A DNA stretch of 64,000 bases from Calderihabitans maritimus (GTDB lineage: Bacteria; Bacillota; KKC1; Calderihabitantales; Calderihabitantaceae), in assembly GCF_002207765.1 (NCBI RefSeq), contig NZ_BDGJ01000018.1, positions 1-64,000 of the forward strand, read 5' to 3'. The stretch's first letter is position 1. Every line of letters starts with the position of its first letter. The notes below the pieces were generated by a model. The model did no database searches and had not been told where the DNA came from. It saw only the letters and a program-made list of their open reading frames with translations. Of this stretch, positions 41,143 through 49,727 are shown one piece after another. The position numbers and the translations under genes are program-made.

Positions 41143-41937
41143 ATGGACAAGTTGGCAGAAGGTGATCTGGTTATTTTCGTGGACCATAAAGGTAGGAGTT
41201 TTATGCAACGACTTGATCCCAAAAAGATCTTTAACTTTCATGACGGACAGATTGCTCATGAGGAAGTTATTGGCAAACCGGACGGTTCAGAAATCCTGAC
41301 CTCCATCGGAAAAAAGGTTTTGGTGTTTCGTCCAACCTTGAAGGAATACATTATGAACATGCCTAGAAAAAGTAATATAGTATATCCTAAGGATATTTCA
41401 ATTATCTTGATGTGGGCTGACGTCTTTCCAGGAGCCCGGGTGGTGGAAGCAGGGTCTGGATCGGGAGCTCTTCTCTTATCTCTTTTGCGGGCAGTAGGAA
41501 ACGAAGGGCAGGTAATTTCTTATGAGGAAAGGGAAGATATGCTGGAGAGGGCGAGGAAAAATGTCGAGCGGTTCGGCGGTATTCCTCCCCATCTTACCTT
41601 GAAAAAAGGAAATATATACGAGCAAATCGAAGAACGAGACATTGATCGTATAATTCTTGATGTTCCGGAACCATGGAGGGTTTTGCCTCACGCCTCCGTT
41701 GCCTTGAAATCAGGAGGGATTATCGTTGCCTATACTCCTACTATTAAACAAGCCGAACAGTTCGTGGCGGCAGTAAAAAGTAGTTCTGACTTTATGTTTT
41801 TACAGACCATCGAAGTTTTAATTCGCGAGTGGCACATAGAAGGTCTAAGCGTTCGCCCCGAGCACCGGATGGTAGGACATACGGGGTTCCTTTCTTTGGC
41901 AAGGAAATTTATCCCTGTATCGCCACTGCAGGAATAG
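41143..41937 (+). CDS. trmI: tRNA (adenine-N1-)-methyltransferase, TrmI type
   Basis: A 264-residue SAM-dependent enzyme that methylates N1 of an adenosine in the T-loop of tRNA (position 58). The N-terminal beta domain precedes a Rossmann fold with motif I VVEAGSGSGALLLSL and the GCD14/TrmI signature ILDVPEPWRVLPHA. The end HRMVGHTGFLSLARK is typical. ATG 41143 has GAGAGGAGGTG upstream, overriding a longer frame from 41095. Terminated by a strong hairpin. Confidence 0.93.
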   Translation: MDKLAEGDLVIFVDHKGRSFMQRLDPKKIFNFHDGQIAHEEVIGKPDGSEILTSIGKKVLVFRPTLKEYIMNMPRKSNIVYPKDISIILMWADVFPGARVVEAGSGSGALLLSLLRAVGNEGQVISYEEREDMLERARKNVERFGGIPPHLTLKKGNIYEQIEERDIDRIILDVPEPWRVLPHASVALKSGGIIVAYTPTIKQAEQFVAAVKSSSDFMFLQTIEVLIREWHIEGLSVRPEHRMVGHTGFLSLARKFIPVSPLQE

Positions 41938-41940
41938 GAA

Positions 41941-41968
41941 AAACCGGGCTTAAAACCCGGTTTTAGCT
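41941..41968. terminator. Bidirectional terminator between trmI and the HD-GYP gene
   Basis: Stem AAACCGGG (41941-41948) with CCCGGTTT (41956-41963), followed by TAGC; the minus-strand reading gives a TTTTTCC tail. Confidence 0.75.
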
Positions 41969-43972
41969 TTCACAGATCAACACCTGACCCTTCCCTTTTT
42001 TCAAGTTGTCTTCCCTTATCAATTCTATAAACAGGTCCACCAGCTCCGGGTCCCATTGGGTTCCTGCTCCCGCCTTCAGTTCACTGAGAGCAGCAGCGAC
42101 TTCCAGGCCAGGGCGGTACGGTCGATCAGAAGTCATGGCATCATACGCGTCGGCAATAGCTACTATCCTGGCCAGCAGGGGTATTTTTTCTCCCGCAAGG
42201 CCGTCGGGGTATCCACCTCCGTCGTAGCGTTCATGGTGATGCCTTATGACTGGTAGTATTCCTCGGGCAAATTTTAAGGAGGAGCAGATCCTTTCGCCGA
42301 TCAAAGGGTGTTCTTGAATGATTTTCTTTTCCTGTTCGGTCAATTTTCCTTTCTTGTTAAGAATGGAATCCTGAATACCTATTTTGCCTATGTCATGAAG
42401 CCTGCCTGCCAGCGCAACGGTTGACTGTTCTTCTTTACTCAACTTTAACTTTTGGGCTAGTTTCCGGGCGTAACAGGCAACTCTATCTGAATGACCCTTG
42501 GTATAACGATCTTTAGCTTCTACCGCTAAAGCCAGGCTGACCACAATGTTTTGACTGTCTTCCAGGGCCTGTAGTGATTGTAGCAACTCCTGCTGTTTTG
42601 CGGCCAATTCCCTGTTTTGTCTTTCCAGCTCCGCGTAAGCATGTTCTAGGGCACGTCGTTTATCCTTTAAGGAAAAGACCATGAAATTAAAACCGTCGGC
42701 CAGGAAATTTATTTCGTTTCCTCTGTTCATTTTATAGACCTGACAGTATGTACATTCCTTGCCGCCGGCAACAAACCAACATTTGATTTCTTTTTGGTAA
42801 GCAGGACAATTTTGCCGGCGGCAGTTTTTTACCTCCCAACAGTTTACTGCTTTGAACGCAGGAACCTGAATATCCAATGTACCTTTTGCAATTCTCAGAT
42901 AAGCGGTAGCGAGGTGCTTGATCGGCCTTATGACCGAATATACTACCCAACCAAAAAGAATCAGAAAAACGGTAGTGCCTGATGCTATGGCTACCAGTAT
43001 TCTTCTGCCGATCAATTTTTTGTACCTAACGAAGGGTAATTCCCTGGTACCCACATAGATGGCACCGATCACCCGCCCCTGAAAATCTACAAGGGGCTTG
43101 TATGCGCTATAAACCCACTCATCCATCACCAGCTCTCGTCCGTAGTAAGGTTCTCCCCCCTCCAGCACTTTTCGGTAGACCTGGGGGGATAAAACATGGT
43201 CGAAGACTCTCTCACCTGACATGTCCTTACGGGAAGTGGCCACTAGAACCGGACCTAGAAACAGAGATACATGGCCGTCCAGCTTGCTTGACAGCCAGTC
43301 AAGCAAGCCCGTATCCCTGTTTAAAATATCTCCTACCACAATTACGCTTTTCAGCTGTCCTTCTTGGCGTACAGGAACAGCGGCTACCTGGACCAAGGCT
43401 CCTTTAACTGCAACTCTGTTCCTGTCGGTTTCGGTTCTGTACCGGTTTCTTACTTCTACTGCTGTCCTGGACAACAAGTTGGTCTTTCGTAGCATATCTT
43501 CGGAAAGAACCATATAACCGATGAAATCCTTGCCTTCGAAAATCTTTTCCGCTAATGGAATGGGCACGGAAAATTCTTGGGGCGAAACGGGCCCGCTGCT
43601 GCTATAGAGCAACTGACCATCGGCATCAACATACCAGACGAAGTCAAATGTGATACTTAGATTTGGTTGTTCCCCGTACCTATCCAACCATTCGTCTAGC
43701 CAGGTGAATTCTCTCCAGTCATGATGACTGAACTCGGCTTTCAGGGCCGCTGCCAGTTGGTGTAAATACCGGCCTCGCATAATCAATATTTCTTCCACTG
43801 CGGCTAGGTTCCGGGAAATCTCTCGGGTGGCTAGGACATCAAATATGACATAATTGGAACTTCGGTCCATGATTATAAATAAGAGCAGCATAACCAGGCC
43901 AAATACCAGCAAAGTTTTTCGCAGGAGAGACATGCGATGAAAAATTCTAACCAGAGACTGGAAATATACCAT
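41963..43972 (-). CDS. HD-GYP cyclic-di-GMP phosphodiesterase with Cache, HAMP and two-CW segment
   Basis: A 669-residue membrane sensor. Helix 1 is at about 15-37, then an extracytoplasmic Cache-like domain, helix 2 near 335-360 and a HAMP domain. Next is a Cys/Trp-rich segment (NCWEVKNCRRQNCPAY, then CWFVAGGKECTYCQVYK), a coiled coil, and the HD-GYP domain with HDIGKIG and HHHERYDGGGYPDGL. It probably hydrolyses cyclic-di-GMP in response to an external ligand, with the Cys segment as a possible redox or heme input. ATG 43970-43972 has AGGGGGAAAG upstream. The two-CW label is from pattern memory. Confidence 0.88.
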   Translation of the reverse strand: MVYFQSLVRIFHRMSLLRKTLLVFGLVMLLLFIIMDRSSNYVIFDVLATREISRNLAAVEEILIMRGRYLHQLAAALKAEFSHHDWREFTWLDEWLDRYGEQPNLSITFDFVWYVDADGQLLYSSSGPVSPQEFSVPIPLAEKIFEGKDFIGYMVLSEDMLRKTNLLSRTAVEVRNRYRTETDRNRVAVKGALVQVAAVPVRQEGQLKSVIVVGDILNRDTGLLDWLSSKLDGHVSLFLGPVLVATSRKDMSGERVFDHVLSPQVYRKVLEGGEPYYGRELVMDEWVYSAYKPLVDFQGRVIGAIYVGTRELPFVRYKKLIGRRILVAIASGTTVFLILFGWVVYSVIRPIKHLATAYLRIAKGTLDIQVPAFKAVNCWEVKNCRRQNCPAYQKEIKCWFVAGGKECTYCQVYKMNRGNEINFLADGFNFMVFSLKDKRRALEHAYAELERQNRELAAKQQELLQSLQALEDSQNIVVSLALAVEAKDRYTKGHSDRVACYARKLAQKLKLSKEEQSTVALAGRLHDIGKIGIQDSILNKKGKLTEQEKKIIQEHPLIGERICSSLKFARGILPVIRHHHERYDGGGYPDGLAGEKIPLLARIVAIADAYDAMTSDRPYRPGLEVAAALSELKAGAGTQWDPELVDLFIELIREDNLKKGKGQVLICES

Positions 43973-44054
43973 ATCTTTCCCCCTATTTGATTGTAACAAC
44001 TATTTAGAATCAGTGACAATTCCTTCCGGACAAATTGTAGAAAATTAAACCTAA

Positions 44055-44097
44055 ATGGAAAAAACCGGCGGATCAACTGTTTGCCGGTTTTTTCTTT
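44055..44097. terminator. Terminator of the ABC transporter operon
   Basis: Stem AAAACCGGC (44061-44069) with GCCGGTTTT (44083-44091), with T-runs on both strands. Confidence 0.8.
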
Positions 44098-44111
44098 CCC
44101 GGAGCTTCTTC

Positions 44112-44882
44112 TTAATAATATTGCCACCGACACCAGAAACGTTCCAATAAGTCCAAAACGTAATAACAAATCAGCCCCAAGAGGCTCATAGCGATTATTC
44201 CAGCAAACATTTCGGAAAAGTTTGCTTTGTACCAGGCATTAAATATAAAATACCCTAAACCGGTTGAGCCAGCTACCGTTTCCGTTAAAAAAAGAACGGC
44301 GATGGCTGTTCCCAGGCTTACTCGAGCGGCGGTAAGAATCTTAGGAAGGCAAGCGGGAACAATTACATGACGGTAAATATCTTTTCTGCTAGCCCCTAAA
44401 GATATTACTGAGGTGACCAGCTGGCGCGGGATTCCTTTTGCCGCATCTCTAGCGGTAACTAAAATTTGAAAAAATATAATCAACACAATTATAAAAATCT
44501 TGGCTTGATCTCCAATTCCTAACAGTATCATCACTATCGGCAAAAATACAATTTTAGGGATGGGATACACTAGATAAACGACAGGTGACAAGAGGCGATC
44601 GAGTTTTTCTTCCGCACCCATGACCAGTCCGATAGGAACAGCAGTCACCAGAGCCAGTAGTAAGCTGGTAACAACCCGGTATCCGCTTATTACAAAATGT
44701 CGGCCTAGGACGGGAAAGAATATCCTAATAAACTCTTTGACCGCCGTCATGGGTGGCGGTAAGACCGGTTTATGCAAAATTAGGGAGAGTACCTGCCAGA
44801 GGAATACAATTATGGCTATAGCACCGAGATAGGGTAAAAGTTTTGGTCGCGATTTTTTATTCCCTTGGAACACGGTCACCAT
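44112..44882 (-). CDS. ABC transporter permease (NitT/TauT/SsuC type)
   Basis: A 256-residue permease with about six helices. The BPD_transp_1 EAA loop reads ASRKDIYRHVIVPACLPKIL, and TAVPIGLVMGAEEKLDRLLSP is typical of SsuC/TauC. It works with the ATPase and binding protein encoded upstream in the same operon; it overlaps the ATPase gene by 26 nt. Substrate could be a sulfonate, nitrate or a vitamin precursor; not resolvable here. Confidence 0.92.
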   Translation of the reverse strand: MVTVFQGNKKSRPKLLPYLGAIAIIVFLWQVLSLILHKPVLPPPMTAVKEFIRIFFPVLGRHFVISGYRVVTSLLLALVTAVPIGLVMGAEEKLDRLLSPVVYLVYPIPKIVFLPIVMILLGIGDQAKIFIIVLIIFFQILVTARDAAKGIPRQLVTSVISLGASRKDIYRHVIVPACLPKILTAARVSLGTAIAVLFLTETVAGSTGLGYFIFNAWYKANFSEMFAGIIAMSLLGLICYYVLDLLERFWCRWQYY

Positions 44883-45624
44883 TACTCTCCTTCAGAAGGG
44901 AACGGATCAAGCTACAGGTTTGGTAAAATTCTACCTGATGTCGGTAATGCGAATTACCAGCCTCGGGATTCTCGATTACTTTAATCACTCTTCCGGGACG
45001 TGGCGAAAAAATTATTATTTTTCGTCCCAGAAAGACTGCTTCCTCGATATTGTGCGTAACTAACACCATGGTAAGGTTTCTTCGACACCAGATGTCCAGA
45101 ATGGTTTCCTGAAGTTTTTCGCGGGTCAGAGCGTCTAAAGCAGAAAGAGGCTCGTCCATCAATAACAAATCAGGTTCCAGGGCCAGAGCGCGGGCAATAG
45201 CTAAGCGCTGCCGCTGACCACCACTCAGCTGGGCCGGGTAATGGTGTATGAACTCAGCCAGCCCCAGTTCCTTGAGAATGGTCATGACCTTTGCTTGCTG
45301 TGTCCGACTTAATCTTCCCCGGATTTCCAGACCCAGAACCGCATTTTTCCATACCGTTTTCCAGGGAAGCAAGCCATAATCCTGAAGTATCAAAGCCGTA
45401 TTTCTGCGAGGACCTAGTAACTCCTTTCCAGCAATCATGACTTGTCCTCGAGTGGGACGCAGCAGCCCTGCAAGTAGAAAAAGCAGGGTGGTCTTTCCGC
45501 AACCGGAAGGTCCAATTACGGCGCAGCTATCACCCTGCCCCACCGACAAGCTTACTTTTTCCAGGGCTTTCACTTGGTAATGATTGTCCTCATAGACCAA
45601 ATCTACGTTGTTAATCTCAATCAT
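44857..45624 (-). CDS. ABC transporter ATP-binding protein (NitT/TauT/SsuB type)
   Basis: A 255-residue nucleotide-binding subunit with Walker [18 protein letters not shown]-loop [11 protein letters not shown], signature [15 protein letters not shown] and Walker [13 protein letters not shown]. It energises the permease encoded next. Only 3 nt separate it from the binding-protein gene. Confidence 0.94.
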   Translation of the reverse strand: MIEINNVDLVYEDNHYQVKALEKVSLSVGQGDSCAVIGPSGCGKTTLLFLLAGLLRPTRGQVMIAGKELLGPRRNTALILQDYGLLPWKTVWKNAVLGLEIRGRLSRTQQAKVMTILKELGLAEFIHHYPAQLSGGQRQRLAIARALALEPDLLLMDEPLSALDALTREKLQETILDIWCRRNLTMVLVTHNIEEAVFLGRKIIIFSPRPGRVIKVIENPEAGNSHYRHQVEFYQTCSLIRSLLKESNGDRVPRE

Positions 45625-45627
45625 GGC

Positions 45628-46608
45628 TTAATTCCCAATGAAGGTTTCATCAACCAATTCACTGTAGCTATAGGGTTTATCCAATAGTTTCTTTTCCACT
45701 GCCCAGTTAACCAGCCGTTTAACCTCTTCTTCTTTAGGTACCTGAGGCTGAGAAAAGCTGGGAATTACATAAGTATCTTGCAGAGCCTCAGGGACACGCG
45801 CCTTTTCATTGAACAATTTCCGGTATTTTTCCGGGTTACGGCTGACTTCTGCGGCAGCTTTACCCCAAACTTCGATCAAGCGTTTTATGGCTTCCCGTTT
45901 TTCCGTCAAGGCTTTTTGGTTGAAAAGCATAACTACCTGGGAAATGTTTTCCGTCAGGCGTGTATCATCAATGACAACTTTTGCCCCTTTACTTTCGGCG
46001 AGGGTAGCCAGAGGATCCGGTAATACTGCCGCTTTCACCTGATCGCTTAACAATAATTGAAGTCTTTCCGGAATGCGTGGTATTGCTACTTTGCGCACCT
46101 CTTCCGGTTTAAGCCCGGCAATGGTGAGCATCTGGTCAGCTACATATTCAATAATAGTATTTTCAGAAAGGGCCACCTCCTGCCCTCTCAACTGAGCAAC
46201 CGAATTGATCCCTGAATTGGGAGAAGCAAGCAGAACAAACCTACCTTCCTCAGGGGTAGCCCCTAAAGTGAGGGATACAATACGTACTTCCGTTCCTGCT
46301 TTTTTAAGTAAGGCTGCGGCCAGGATATCCGCCACTTCCCCGTCTATCTGTCCCGCCTGCATGGCCGTATCTCTATCTCGGGCACTGTTAAAGGGTATTA
46401 TTTCTACGGTTAATCCTGCTTGCTGAAACATATTATTCTCTTCCGCTACCCACAAAGGAAAACTATCCTCTATCGGAAGAACGCCTATTTTTAAAGGTTG
46501 ATTGCTGAAACTGGCTTCGGATTTTGGCTGTTCACTGTTTGAACACCCAGCGGTGACCAGAACGAGAAGCAAGAGGAGCGGAAGCGCTCTCCATAGTATT
46601 CTCTTCAT
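45628..46608 (-). CDS. ABC transporter substrate-binding lipoprotein (NMT1/SsuA-like)
   Basis: A 326-residue lipoprotein: signal peptide with lipobox LVTAGC, then a periplasmic-binding type II fold of the NMT1/SsuA kind (LKIGVLPIEDSFPLWVAEEN, then VEIIPFNSARDRDTAMQAGQID). ATG 46606-46608 follows AGGAGGCAG; the reading frame to 46722 extends into the non-coding region with the palindrome. It leads the three-gene transporter operon. Ligand unknown. Confidence 0.9.
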   Translation of the reverse strand: MKRILWRALPLLLLLVLVTAGCSNSEQPKSEASFSNQPLKIGVLPIEDSFPLWVAEENNMFQQAGLTVEIIPFNSARDRDTAMQAGQIDGEVADILAAALLKKAGTEVRIVSLTLGATPEEGRFVLLASPNSGINSVAQLRGQEVALSENTIIEYVADQMLTIAGLKPEEVRKVAIPRIPERLQLLLSDQVKAAVLPDPLATLAESKGAKVVIDDTRLTENISQVVMLFNQKALTEKREAIKRLIEVWGKAAAEVSRNPEKYRKLFNEKARVPEALQDTYVIPSFSQPQVPKEEEVKRLVNWAVEKKLLDKPYSYSELVDETFIGN

Positions 46609-46690
46609 CTTTTTACTGCCTCCTCGGCGTAGTTTGGCCCTTAGCCATTTTTTTCGACACCTGAGTTGTAAATCCTTCCAGAATCGCGCG

Positions 46691-46716
46691 ATAACTCTCC
46701 TCGAGAGGAGAGTTAT
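46691..46716. promoter_or_regulatory. 12-bp-arm palindrome between hfq and the ABC operon
   Basis: ATAACTCTCCTC, 2-nt gap, GAGGAGAGTTAT: perfect arms. No T-run follows on the minus strand (CGCGCGATT), so a standard terminator is doubtful. It lies about 83 nt upstream of the binding-protein start and 15 nt after hfq, so it may be an operator or a processing hairpin. Confidence 0.5.
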
Positions 46717-46730
46717 CTTCAAGTCTGTCT

Positions 46731-46967
46731 CTAAATTTTAGGCTCTGTAGCAAGATTTACTGGCCGGGCAGGAACAACAGTGGATATGGCGTGTTTATAT
46801 ACCATCTGCTGTTTTCCGTCCGCTTCTATGATTACAGTAAAATTGTCAAAGCCCCGGATGATACCCTTGATCTGAAACCCATTCACTAAGTAAACTGTAG
46901 CCGGAATATTATCTTTCCGTATCTGATTCAAAAAAGTATCCTGCAGATTAATTGTAGTTTTAGACAT
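46731..46967 (-). CDS. hfq: RNA chaperone Hfq
   Basis: A 78-residue Sm-like protein with [14 protein letters not shown], the Sm1 segment [18 protein letters not shown] and the Sm2 signature YKHAIST. It forms hexamers that bind small RNAs and A-rich mRNA. ATG 46965-46967 has TTGGAGGG upstream; the earlier in-frame start would add seven non-family residues. It ends the mutS-mutL-miaA-hfq order common in Clostridia. Confidence 0.96.
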   Translation of the reverse strand: MSKTTINLQDTFLNQIRKDNIPATVYLVNGFQIKGIIRGFDNFTVIIEADGKQQMVYKHAISTVVPARPVNLATEPKI

Positions 46968-47012
46968 GTTTTTCCCTCCAAAGGACAAGTTTGGTTGTAA
47001 TTGTATTCTACA

Positions 47013-47969
47013 TCACAAGCTAAGAGTCCTCCTTATTTCACCAACAATTAATTCAACAAGCGGCTGAATATTGGAATAGACATCAACGTCAAACCAACGA
47101 ATACGTTTATCCCTGCGGAACCACGTCAATTGTCGCTTGGCAAAGCGACGCGTATCTCTCTTTAATAAACGTATCGCCTCCTCTAAAGAATATTCTCCCT
47201 TTAAGTAACCCACAATCTGTTTGTATCCCAAGCCCTGCAGAGCTGGTAATTGCGGGCTATAACCCATTTCCAACAACTTTCTTACTTCCTCTACCAATCC
47301 TGTAGCGATCATTTCGTCTACTCTTTGGTTTATTCGCTGATAGAGTTTCTTCCTATCCATGTACAGTCCAATCATACAGACACGGTAGTTTTTATTTTCC
47401 TCTCTACCTACCCGATGACTCTTAGAGAGAGGTTGGCCGGTACGGTAATAAACCTCCAGAGCCCTGATAACCCGGCGCAAATCATTCGGATGAATTTTAG
47501 CCGCCGAAACCGGGTCCACCTCAGCCAGCTGGCGGTGCAACCAAAGGTTACCCCGTTCAGCGGCCTGTTTTTTCAGCCGGCGTCTAATCTCCCAATCGAC
47601 CTCTAATTCTGTAAAGGTATAAGGATCGATAACCGAACGGACATATAACCCCGTTCCCCCGACCAGCATTGGCAATTTGCCTCTCCGGTAAATTTCCTCT
47701 ATTTTTTCTCGGGCCAATTTTTGGAACTCTGCTACGCTGAAGCTTTCTTTCGGGTCCTTAAAATCCAACAAGTGGTGAGGTATGTATTTTCCGTCACCGG
47801 TATAACGCTCTGTTTCTCGAGTCTTGGCGGTACCGATATCCATAAACCGATAAACTTGCATAGAATCGGCTGATACAATTTCCCCGTCGATTTTACCTGC
47901 TACTTCTACAGCTATTTTTGACTTACCAACCGCTGTCGGTCCAACTATTACGACTAAAGGAGTAAGCAT
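47013..47969 (-). CDS. miaA: tRNA dimethylallyltransferase
   Basis: A 318-residue enzyme adding the isopentenyl group to A37 of tRNAs reading UNN codons. P-loop GPTAVGKSKIAVEVA, the DSMQVYRFMDIGTAK motif and VGGTGLYVRSVI are conserved. ATG 47967-47969 follows GGAGGGGC; the longer frame to 48002 overlaps mutL. MiaB, encoded at 54.8 kb, further modifies the same base. Confidence 0.95.
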   Translation of the reverse strand: MLTPLVVIVGPTAVGKSKIAVEVAGKIDGEIVSADSMQVYRFMDIGTAKTRETERYTGDGKYIPHHLLDFKDPKESFSVAEFQKLAREKIEEIYRRGKLPMLVGGTGLYVRSVIDPYTFTELEVDWEIRRRLKKQAAERGNLWLHRQLAEVDPVSAAKIHPNDLRRVIRALEVYYRTGQPLSKSHRVGREENKNYRVCMIGLYMDRKKLYQRINQRVDEMIATGLVEEVRKLLEMGYSPQLPALQGLGYKQIVGYLKGEYSLEEAIRLLKRDTRRFAKRQLTWFRRDKRIRWFDVDVYSNIQPLVELIVGEIRRTLSL

Positions 47970-47988
47970 TCTTGCCCCTCCTAGAAAT

Positions 47989-49725
47989 CTAAGTCCGTCC
48001 AAAACGCCTGGCCAACTCTTGCTTCGACAAATGCAATACGGTAGGTCTGCCGTGGGGACAGGTGTAGGGCACTTCCGTCTTCCTTAGCTCTTCCAAGATA
48101 AATTCCATTTCCTCGACAGACAGGATTTCGTTGGCCTTAACTGCTGCCCGGCAGGCCATCACCGTTACTGCCTTTTCCTGTAGTTCTGCCGGTTCCAAAT
48201 CATCTGCGTCGAGAACAACATCTATAAGGTCCAACAGAAATTCCTTTTGAGAATTAACCTTGAGGTCGAGGGGAAAAGTACGGATTAGAAATGTATTACC
48301 CCCGAAAGCCTCTACGGTTATACCTAAAGCAGCCAAAGTTGAAATTTTTTTCTCCAACACCTGAACCTGAGGTGGAGAAAGCTCTAGAGTAACCGGAACT
48401 GCCAGTATTTGTGAGTGTATCTGAGACTTTTTCACTTTATGCATTAGCCGCTCGTACATTACCCGTTCGTGGGCTGCATGCTGATCGATCAGATATAAGT
48501 CGTCATCCGTAGCAGCGACAATATACGTACCTCCAACTTGTCCCAAAACTTTGAGATACGGCAACTTGTCGTCAACTTTCCGTTCTAAATAAGTCTCTGC
48601 TGTTTCCGCTATAGCGGCCCTCTGGCGAGCGACACTGGACCCATCATTTTCCCAATTAATGCTTACCTGGTGTGCAGCCTGGAAGTCTGGCTTCTTGACG
48701 ACCTCTTTTACCTTGCGTACCAGCGGGGTTCGGCCCAGCGCGTCCCTTATCCCTTTGGTCAGCTCTACAGCCACTTCCCGCTCTTCACGGAAACGAACTT
48801 CCAGCTTGGCTGGGTGAACATTGACATCCACTAACTCCGGGTTGAGCTGCAAATGAATTACGGCTAATGGATGGCGGTTAGTTGGAATTAACGTATGAAA
48901 TGCCTGTTCCAAAGCCTGATTTAACAGCGAGTGCCTGATATATCTGCGGTTGACGAAGAAGTTCTGGTAGGAGCGGTTTCCCCGGTGCAGTTCAGGTCGT
49001 CCCACATAACCTGTTACCCGTAAATATTTTCCTTGGTAATCCACCGGCAAGAGGGAGCGGCCGATTTCAGGACCATATACACTGGCTATGGTCTCTAAAA
49101 GGTTATTTTTCCCGGAAGTGGTCAAGATTACTCTCTGGTTATGAGTAAGACGAAAAGCGACATGGGGATGAGCAAGGGCTAGACGCCCGACCGTCTCGGT
49201 GATCAAAGCCATTTCTGTCGCCGGCTTCTTTAAATACTTTTTACGGACAGGAGTGTTAAAAAAGAGGTCTCTGACATTAACGGTAGTACCTTTAGGACAT
49301 CCGCATGGTTCTAACGACAGTTCTTTCCCCCCGATTATCTCGAAACGGTGTCCTTGCAAACTCTTTTCCGTACGGGTAAGTACTTCTACTTTGGCCACGG
49401 CTGCAATGCTGGGTAGGGCCTCCCCCCGGAAGCCTAAAGTCAAGACGGAATCAAGATCCTGGGCGTTGCGAATTTTGCTGGTAGCGTGTCGTTGAAAAGC
49501 TAAAGGGATCTCTTCGCGAGTCATACCTTCTCCGTTATCCGTGACTCGAATATAATCTAACCCCCAACCCCTTATTTCCACTTCGATCATACGGCTGCCA
49601 GCATCGAGAGAATTCTCTACCAACTCCTTAACCACCGAAGCCGGTCTTTCAATAACCTCTCCAGCCGCAATTTTATCGGCCGTTTCCTGGTCCAAAATGT
49701 GAATCCTGCTTGTGGAATCTGACAT
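47989..49725 (-). CDS. mutL: DNA mismatch repair protein MutL
   Basis: A 578-residue GHKL ATPase: ELVENSLDAGS, VTDNGEGM and GFRGEALPSIAAV form the ATP site. The C-terminal part has the nicking-endonuclease motif DQHAAHERVMYE plus ACRAAVKAN and CPHGRPTVL, so it is the endonuclease-active kind found outside E. coli. ATG 49725 is preferred; a TTG two codons upstream overlaps the mutS stop. Translationally coupled to mutS. Confidence 0.95.
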   Translation of the reverse strand: MSDSTSRIHILDQETADKIAAGEVIERPASVVKELVENSLDAGSRMIEVEIRGWGLDYIRVTDNGEGMTREEIPLAFQRHATSKIRNAQDLDSVLTLGFRGEALPSIAAVAKVEVLTRTEKSLQGHRFEIIGGKELSLEPCGCPKGTTVNVRDLFFNTPVRKKYLKKPATEMALITETVGRLALAHPHVAFRLTHNQRVILTTSGKNNLLETIASVYGPEIGRSLLPVDYQGKYLRVTGYVGRPELHRGNRSYQNFFVNRRYIRHSLLNQALEQAFHTLIPTNRHPLAVIHLQLNPELVDVNVHPAKLEVRFREEREVAVELTKGIRDALGRTPLVRKVKEVVKKPDFQAAHQVSINWENDGSSVARQRAAIAETAETYLERKVDDKLPYLKVLGQVGGTYIVAATDDDLYLIDQHAAHERVMYERLMHKVKKSQIHSQILAVPVTLELSPPQVQVLEKKISTLAALGITVEAFGGNTFLIRTFPLDLKVNSQKEFLLDLIDVVLDADDLEPAELQEKAVTVMACRAAVKANEILSVEEMEFILEELRKTEVPYTCPHGRPTVLHLSKQELARRFGRT

Positions 49726-49727
49726 AT

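Noticed and set aside
40975-41259. A 94-residue minus-strand open frame with a protein-like C-terminal half
   Set aside because: It overlaps the start and ribosome site of trmI on the other strand and has no ribosome site of its own; the TCTCAATTTGAGA palindrome and promoter lie within it.
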